Shown: one piece after another, positions 13,226-16,837 of the stretch | Layout: each line of letters opens with the position of its first letter | Numbering within the stretch: the first letter of the stretch is position 1 | DNA from: an uncultured Rivibacter sp. | Lineage (GTDB): Bacteria > Pseudomonadota > Gammaproteobacteria > Burkholderiales > Burkholderiaceae | Assembly (NCBI GenBank): GCA_946480925.1 | Contig: CAMLLU010000101.1 | Span: 1 to 16,837 of the forward strand | Length of the DNA: 16,837 nucleotides | Direction: 5' to 3' | Position numbers and translations under genes: made by a program | Notes under the pieces: model-generated | Told to the model about the DNA's origin: nothing | Databases searched by the model: none | What the model saw: only the letters and a program-made list of their open reading frames with translations

Positions 13226-14395
13226 ATGTTGATGGCCTCCACACACCTACCTCCCGACGGTACGGACTGGATCGGAAACTGGCTGGAGCTGCTGCTCAAC
13301 CGCTCGCAGGACTACGCCGTGATCCTGATCGATCCGCACGGCACCATCGTGGCCTGGCTGAGCGGGGCGGAGCACCTGTTCGGTTACACGCGCGACGAAG
13401 CGATCGGCCAGCAGATCGGCCTCATCTTTACCGTTGAAGACCGCCGATCGGGTATGCCGGTCCATGAGCTGACGACAGCGCGTGAAGTCGGCAGAGCGCA
13501 GGACGATCGCTGGCATGCACGCAAGGACGGCTCGCGCTTCTGGGGCAGCGGCGCCACCATCGCCGTGCGCGAGCCCGATGGCCGCCTGCTCGGCTTCGGC
13601 AAGCTGGTCCGCGACCGCACGGACCTGCGCACGCAGGTCGAGACGCTGAAGAACCGGTTGAGGTCCGAGATCGAAGGGCGCCATCGCCGCGAACTGGAGC
13701 TCGCCACGCTGGCGCACGAGCTGCGCAACCCGCTGGCACCGCTGCGCACCGCCGCCACGGTGCTGCAGCGGCTGGGCCCTGAAGACGAGCGCCTGCAAGG
13801 CACCGCCAAGATCATCGAACGCCAGGTGGCCGCGCTGCAGCGCCTGGTCGACGACATGATGGACATGGCCCAGCTGAAGGCCGGCAAGATGCGGCTGGAG
13901 GTGCAACACGCCAGCCTGCAGCAGGAACTGCTGACCGCGCTGTCGAGCGTGGAAGCGAAGGCTCGAACCAAAGGCGTGGAGCTGCGCCCCATATTGCCGG
14001 ACCTTCCCATCGGCATCGACATCGACCGCGACCGGTTTCAGCAGATCGTCGTGAACCTGCTGAACAACGCGATCAAGTTCACCCCGCCGGGTGGCATGGT
14101 CTGGCTCAAGGCCACCGCCGACAGCGGCCACGCGATGGTGCGCGTCGAAGACACGGGCAGCGGCATCGCACCCGGCCTGCAGCCGCGCATCTTTCAGCTG
14201 TTCACCCAGGGAGACAACGCACCAGCGGGGCGCGACGGCGGGCTCGGGCTGGGCCTCGCGCTCGTGAAGGACCTGGTGGCCCTGCACAACGGCACGGTGG
14301 CCGTGCGCAGCGAAGGCGTAGGCAAGGGCAGCGAATTCACCGTGCGGCTGCCGCTGGTGCAAAAAGGCAGCGTGAGCCTGCCGGATGCGGGGTGA
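13226..14395 (+). CDS. Soluble PAS-domain sensor histidine kinase
   Basis: A 389-residue kinase. A PAS domain spans about 22-130 (DYAVILIDPHGTIVAWLSGAEHLFGY, then GFGKLVRDRTD) and a short helix leads to the HisKA domain with H164 in LAHELRNPL. The ATPase domain follows: N box VVNLLNNAIKF (N277-N281), G1 DTGSG at 309-313 and G2 GGLGLGLALV from 338. There are no membrane segments, so it senses an internal signal, perhaps redox or a ligand in PAS. The start could equally be the ATG two codons later at 13232; neither has a good ribosome site. It is divergent from the receiver gene with about 58 bases between the chosen starts, suggesting a two-component pair. Confidence 0.9.
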   Translation: MLMASTHLPPDGTDWIGNWLELLLNRSQDYAVILIDPHGTIVAWLSGAEHLFGYTRDEAIGQQIGLIFTVEDRRSGMPVHELTTAREVGRAQDDRWHARKDGSRFWGSGATIAVREPDGRLLGFGKLVRDRTDLRTQVETLKNRLRSEIEGRHRRELELATLAHELRNPLAPLRTAATVLQRLGPEDERLQGTAKIIERQVAALQRLVDDMMDMAQLKAGKMRLEVQHASLQQELLTALSSVEAKARTKGVELRPILPDLPIGIDIDRDRFQQIVVNLLNNAIKFTPPGGMVWLKATADSGHAMVRVEDTGSGIAPGLQPRIFQLFTQGDNAPAGRDGGLGLGLALVKDLVALHNGTVAVRSEGVGKGSEFTVRLPLVQKGSVSLPDAG

Positions 14396-14408
14396 TCACC
14401 TACGCAGG

Positions 14409-14549
14409 TCAGATCCTCATGGCTCGCCTTACGGCGCCTTCGATGGCCGCTGAGCTCCTGGCCTGCTTCATCTCGGGATCGCGCTGCCGCTCGGCGTTCT
14501 TGGTCGACTTCGGCGCGGCGAGGATCGTGGCGTCCACGATTTGGGCAGG
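14409..14549 (-). pseudogene. IS5-family transposase scrap
   Basis: The minus strand encodes QIVDATILAAPKSTKNAERQ followed by RDPEMKQAR, which I recognise as the segment around the first catalytic Asp of IS5-type transposases (IVDATI...STKN...RDPEM). Matching sequence is only about 30 residues; the rest up to the TGA at 14411-14409 is unrelated, and no inverted repeats are visible. It is the leftover of a larger element beside the M91 gene. Confidence 0.75.
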
Positions 14550-14567
14550 GACGGACCCCTGGCGTGC

Positions 14568-15206
14568 TTACCAGTTGCCGGATCGGTGATAGGCCTGACG
14601 CAGCGGCAAGCCATGCTCGGCGCGGATGGCGTTCTCGCTGGGCTCGGCAGTGTTCGCGTACGGGCCGAGGCCCGTGGCACGCAACTCCTCTTGCCCTGAA
14701 GGCGTCTCGGCGGTCGAAGCACGCGATCTGATCTTGCCTCCATGCAGCATGGTGCCGGCCAGTTGATGCTTGGCATGCACCAGCTCGTGGGCCAAGCTGA
14801 TGAAAGCATGGGAAGGATCGGTGCCGGGCACTGGCACGCCCTCCCCGTCGAGATTGGTCTCGGCCATCGACTTGCGCCACGCGACTTCGGCAGCGATGCC
14901 GCGCTGGTCCGATGCGTTGCTTCCGGTCGCATGCTGGCTGATGGCTTCACGGAAATCGTCCAGCGTGGGGTGGCTGCCCAAGGCGATGCGTTGCGAGGGC
15001 GTGAGCCTCGGCAGCGTCGATGGCGGTTCATTGGGTGCGGCCTCAACGATGGTCACGGTCTTCTCGCGAACCGACAACCCTTCGATCGCCTCCAGCAGGC
15101 GTCGGCCACTCGGCCCTTCGCCTATCTTGCCGAGCGCTTCGGCCACGTCGTCAGGGAAGTTGGGGGAAGTGTGACGGCCGATGCGGATGCCTGGGAATTG
15201 GCCCAT
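14568..15206 (-). CDS. HopH1/XopG-like M91 zinc metallopeptidase, putative type III effector
   Basis: A 212-residue protein, close to the length of HopH1. Residues 5-45 (FPGIRIG...EALGKI...PSGRRLLEAIEGL) match the N-terminal pattern of that family. The zinc site is HELVH at 140-144, with E173 or E174 in QEELRATGLG as a candidate third ligand. The ending PSENAIRAEHGLPLR at 189-203 is, from memory, a strong signature of HopH1, XopG and NleD relatives. Such proteases are injected into eukaryotic cells and cleave host signalling proteins. No Sec signal is present, as expected. The start ATG at 15206 lies 110 bases after an exact PIP box, which supports HrpX/HrpB-type control. An IS5 scrap lies downstream and broken genes upstream, so the gene probably arrived by transfer. 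A polymorphic-toxin role is the main alternative. Confidence 0.85.
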   Translation of the reverse strand: MGQFPGIRIGRHTSPNFPDDVAEALGKIGEGPSGRRLLEAIEGLSVREKTVTIVEAAPNEPPSTLPRLTPSQRIALGSHPTLDDFREAISQHATGSNASDQRGIAAEVAWRKSMAETNLDGEGVPVPGTDPSHAFISLAHELVHAKHQLAGTMLHGGKIRSRASTAETPSGQEELRATGLGPYANTAEPSENAIRAEHGLPLRQAYHRSGNW

Positions 15207-15316
15207 GGTTGTCAGACTCGGGGGAGCGGTTCAGGGCTTGCCCGGCGCATGGGATCGCCAGGCGCCGTGTTTCCGGAAGATCGTCGCGCTCCTTCGCGCA
15301 ACCGCTTCGACATCGC

Positions 15317-15341
15317 GCGAAGCGATGGGAGGTGCGGCGAA
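15317..15341 (-). promoter_or_regulatory. Plant-inducible promoter (PIP) box
   Basis: The minus strand reads TTCGC (15341-15337), exactly 15 bases, then TTCGC (15321-15317), the consensus bound by HrpX/HrpB-type activators. A -10-like GACGAT begins 31 bases further on, one change from YANNNT. The box points at the M91 gene, whose ATG is 110 bases away, implying a leader of roughly 65 bases. Confidence 0.75.
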
Positions 15342-15562
15342 GCCCGGCGCGGTGATCGGTCAAGCGAAGGACACCAAGGTGCTTCTCCATTCGGCGCGGC
15401 GGCGTACTTCGCGATGAATTCCTCGCGCGGTGTCGTCATGGCTTCCCGGTCCGGCACGAACCCGAGCGGAGGGGCGGGAGATCCATCCCTCGGGCCTCGG
15501 CCATCGCGCGAGCGCACCATTCGCCCTTGGCCGCACAGCATGGAGGCGAGGAAGAAGCGCAG
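15342..15562. other. Stretch without a supported gene upstream of the PIP box
   Basis: Together with 15207-15316 this leaves about 355 bases without a firm gene. A minus-strand frame from an ATG at 15439 begins with a protein-like MTTPREEFIAKYAAAPNGE. It soon turns into Arg/Ser/Pro-rich sequence and runs through the PIP box. It may be the remains of an older gene. Confidence 0.35.
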
Positions 15563-15874
15563 TCAGCGGCGCGCCGCGTCGAGCGAGAAGCGATAGTTGC
15601 GCCGCTCCAGGCGCTCGAACCAGGCCTCGCGCTCAGCGGCCGGCAGGCGGTCGAGGATGGCTACCGAGCTCGCGATGTTGCGTTCCACGCTGGACAGCAT
15701 CAACTCGCGCAGCGCCTCGCCCTGCTCGGGCCGGATGGCGGCATAGGTGAGCAGCTGCGCGACCGCCAGGCCGACGACGAAGATCAGCGTGACGGGGGCG
15801 AACAGCGTCTGCGGCAGCAGCCGCCGCCGCCTTGCGGGAGTGGTTGGCCGGCTGGCCGCGGCCATGTCGCTCAT
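15563..15874 (-). pseudogene. Truncated sensor histidine kinase, N-terminus only
   Basis: 103 residues from the ATG at 15874: a basic N-terminus (ARRRRLLPQ), one membrane helix at about 23-46 (TLFAPVTLIFVVGLAVAQLL) and the beginning of a periplasmic sensor region (NIASSVAILDRLPAAEREAW). This is how many proteobacterial sensor kinases begin, but no HAMP, HisKA or ATPase domain follows because the frame ends at 15563. The kinase core appears lost to the rearrangement that brought in the M91/IS5 region. Its start overlaps the stop of the ohr-like fragment as ATGA, so the two were once neighbours in an operon. A genuine short membrane protein is possible but less likely. Confidence 0.6.
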
Positions 15875-16010
15875 TGCTGCGAAAGCTCCACTGCAATGTT
15901 GCCCCGCGTAGCCTTGGAGTAAGGGCACAGCTGGTGGGCGCCATCGACCAATGCCTGCGCGGTGTCGCGTGGCAGGCAGCCTGGAGATATCCAGACAGTG
16001 AAGGAAGGCC
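15871..16010 (-). pseudogene. 3' fragment of an Ohr/OsmC-type peroxide resistance gene
   Basis: The minus strand encodes GPSFTVWISPG then LPRDTAQALVDGAHQ and LCPYSKATRGNIAVELSQQ before the TGA at 15873-15871. The AHQ-CPYS-ATRGNI block is the C-terminal signature of Ohr proteins and contains their second catalytic Cys. Upstream of about 16010 the frame no longer resembles the family, so the first two thirds, including the first catalytic Cys, are missing. It is too short to work as an enzyme. Confidence 0.75.
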
Positions 16011-16356
16011 CACATTGTTGGCGGCAGCCCGACTGTATGGACCCGATTCGATGGCCTTGTGTACGTCGCAGACGATGTGTACACAGTACGTTACACAGAC
16101 CGGCGGATTCGAACTCGGTTCCTGCTTACCCTCACCCTCCGTGCGTGATGGACCTGCCGCACGGCCACTGCACTGCCACATTTGGCAGCAATGGAAGGCA
16201 TACCCAATGCGGGCGGGCGCCGGCGCCTGCTGTTCAACCGTCGTCAACAAGGTTGTCCACAGGCAATGGGGATAGCAGGGCGAGTGCAGATCCGCTCCGA
16301 GGCCGACCGACGAAGACAAGCCTCGTGATCGAAGCCCTCTCTGCCGAGGAGACGCA
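16011..16356. other. Gene-free stretch between the ohr fragment and the TfoX-domain gene
   Basis: I see no supported gene in these 346 bases. It contains a GC-rich near-palindrome around 16208-16227 and should include the promoter of the TfoX-domain gene, but no -35/-10 pair stands out. Confidence 0.4.
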
Positions 16357-16755
16357 ATGGCTGCCACCGCGTGGAAGAAATCTCCGCCCGATCTGGTCGA
16401 GCGCTTCGCCGCCACACTGCCGGCTCATCCAGACCTGACCCGAAAGCCCATGTTTGGCTACCCCGCCGCTTTCGCGAACGGCAACATGGTCTGCGGCCTG
16501 TTTCAGGACTCCGTCGTGGTGCGCCTCGGCAAGGAAGGCGCGGCCGAGGCTGTGACGTCGGGGCGTGCGCGGCAGTTCGCGCCGATGCAGGGCCGAAGCA
16601 TGACCGGGTATGTCGTGCTCCCAGCGGCTGACGCTGAAGACCCGCAAACACTTGCGGCCTGGCTTCAGCAGGCGCTGGACTTCACGCTCACCTTGCCGAA
16701 GAAGCCTGCCAAGCCGTCAGTTGGCAGGCGCCGCTCGGCGAACTCGCCACTCTGA
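16357..16755 (+). CDS. TfoX N-terminal domain protein
   Basis: A 132-residue protein matching the TfoX/Sxy N-terminal domain: RKPMFGYPAAFANGNMVCGLF at about 29-49, DSVVVRLG at 51-58, and GYVVLPAAD with LAAWLQQALDF in the second half, then a basic tail. Stand-alone proteins of this type are common and their role is poorly defined; only some relatives of full-length Sxy/TfoX regulate competence genes, and the C-terminal Sxy domain is absent here. The ATG at 16357 has GAGGAGA just upstream. It is isolated on its strand, with nothing supported in the last 82 bases of the window. Confidence 0.85.
   Translation: MAATAWKKSPPDLVERFAATLPAHPDLTRKPMFGYPAAFANGNMVCGLFQDSVVVRLGKEGAAEAVTSGRARQFAPMQGRSMTGYVVLPAADAEDPQTLAAWLQQALDFTLTLPKKPAKPSVGRRRSANSPL
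16704..16729. repeat. Perfect 9-bp inverted repeat inside the 3' end of the TfoX-domain gene
   Basis: GCCTGCCAA, an 8-base loop, then TTGGCAGGC. It lies in codons for the basic C-terminal tail, about 25 bases before the stop. There is no T-run, so a role as terminator is uncertain; it could also slow mRNA decay. Confidence 0.4.
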
Positions 16756-16837
16756 TTTCGCCGCCGTGCGTCTTTCGGGGTTGGCTGGTGGACTACCGGG
16801 CGCGCTCCGACAGCCGATGCGTGCGGACTGACGGGGG

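Noticed and set aside
15212..15439. Minus-strand frame starting MTTPREEFIAKY
   Set aside because: Only the first 20 residues look like protein; the rest is Arg/Ser/Pro-rich and runs through the PIP box. Kept as a possible relic, not a gene.
16105..16125. GAGTTCGAATCCG on the minus strand, resembling the T-arm of a tRNA
   Set aside because: The bases flanking the loop do not form a five-pair stem and no acceptor or anticodon arm could be found.
16251..16261. TTGTCCACA, one change from a DnaA box
   Set aside because: A single imperfect box with no AT-rich segment or neighbours is not evidence of an origin.

Overview
The window looks like accessory DNA from a GC-rich betaproteobacterium, most likely Burkholderiales. 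This rests on codon usage, the attC sequence style, a PAAR/DUF4123 type VI secretion (T6SS) cluster, and a PIP-box-controlled effector gene of the kind used by bacteria with group II Hrp type III secretion. No marker gene fixes the genus.

Layout. (1) Positions 1-533 (-) hold the N-terminal part of an IS110-family transposase that runs off the left edge. (2) Positions 737-1482 look like an integron gene cassette: an attC-like site at 737-805, a four-helix membrane protein gene, and a second, longer attC-like site at 1349-1482. (3) A VOC/glyoxalase-fold gene follows (1729-2121, -). (4) Positions 2259-8877 (-) form one tightly packed 11-gene unit: PAAR spike tip, DUF4123 adaptor, an unrecognised 111-residue protein, then four tandem pairs of a Tox-REase-5-like nuclease toxin and an Imm52-like immunity protein. 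Each toxin stop overlaps the next immunity start as ATGA. The four modules repeat with a period of 1351-1354 bp and are mosaics: the toxin 5' end and the immunity 3' end are nearly identical between copies, while the toxin C-terminus and the immunity N-terminal and middle parts differ.

(5) Positions 9035-14395 resemble ordinary chromosomal genes: a small hypothetical, a DadA-like FAD oxidoreductase, a PoxB-like thiamine diphosphate enzyme, a single-domain response regulator and a divergent soluble PAS histidine kinase. (6) Positions 14396-16010 are a scrapyard of inserted and broken genes: an IS5-family transposase scrap, an intact HopH1/XopG-like M91 metallopeptidase with an exact TTCGC-N15-TTCGC PIP box 110 bp upstream, a truncated sensor kinase and the 3' end of an ohr/OsmC-type gene. 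(7) A TfoX N-terminal domain gene (16357-16755, +) closes the window.

How the parts fit. The T6SS cluster probably supplies a spike tip, a loading adaptor and a bank of related nuclease effectors, each with its own antidote. The M91 gene points to a second, eukaryote-directed arsenal delivered by type III secretion. The structural secretion genes for both systems lie outside the window. The strongest points are the mosaic toxin/immunity array and the PIP-box plus HopH1-like gene.
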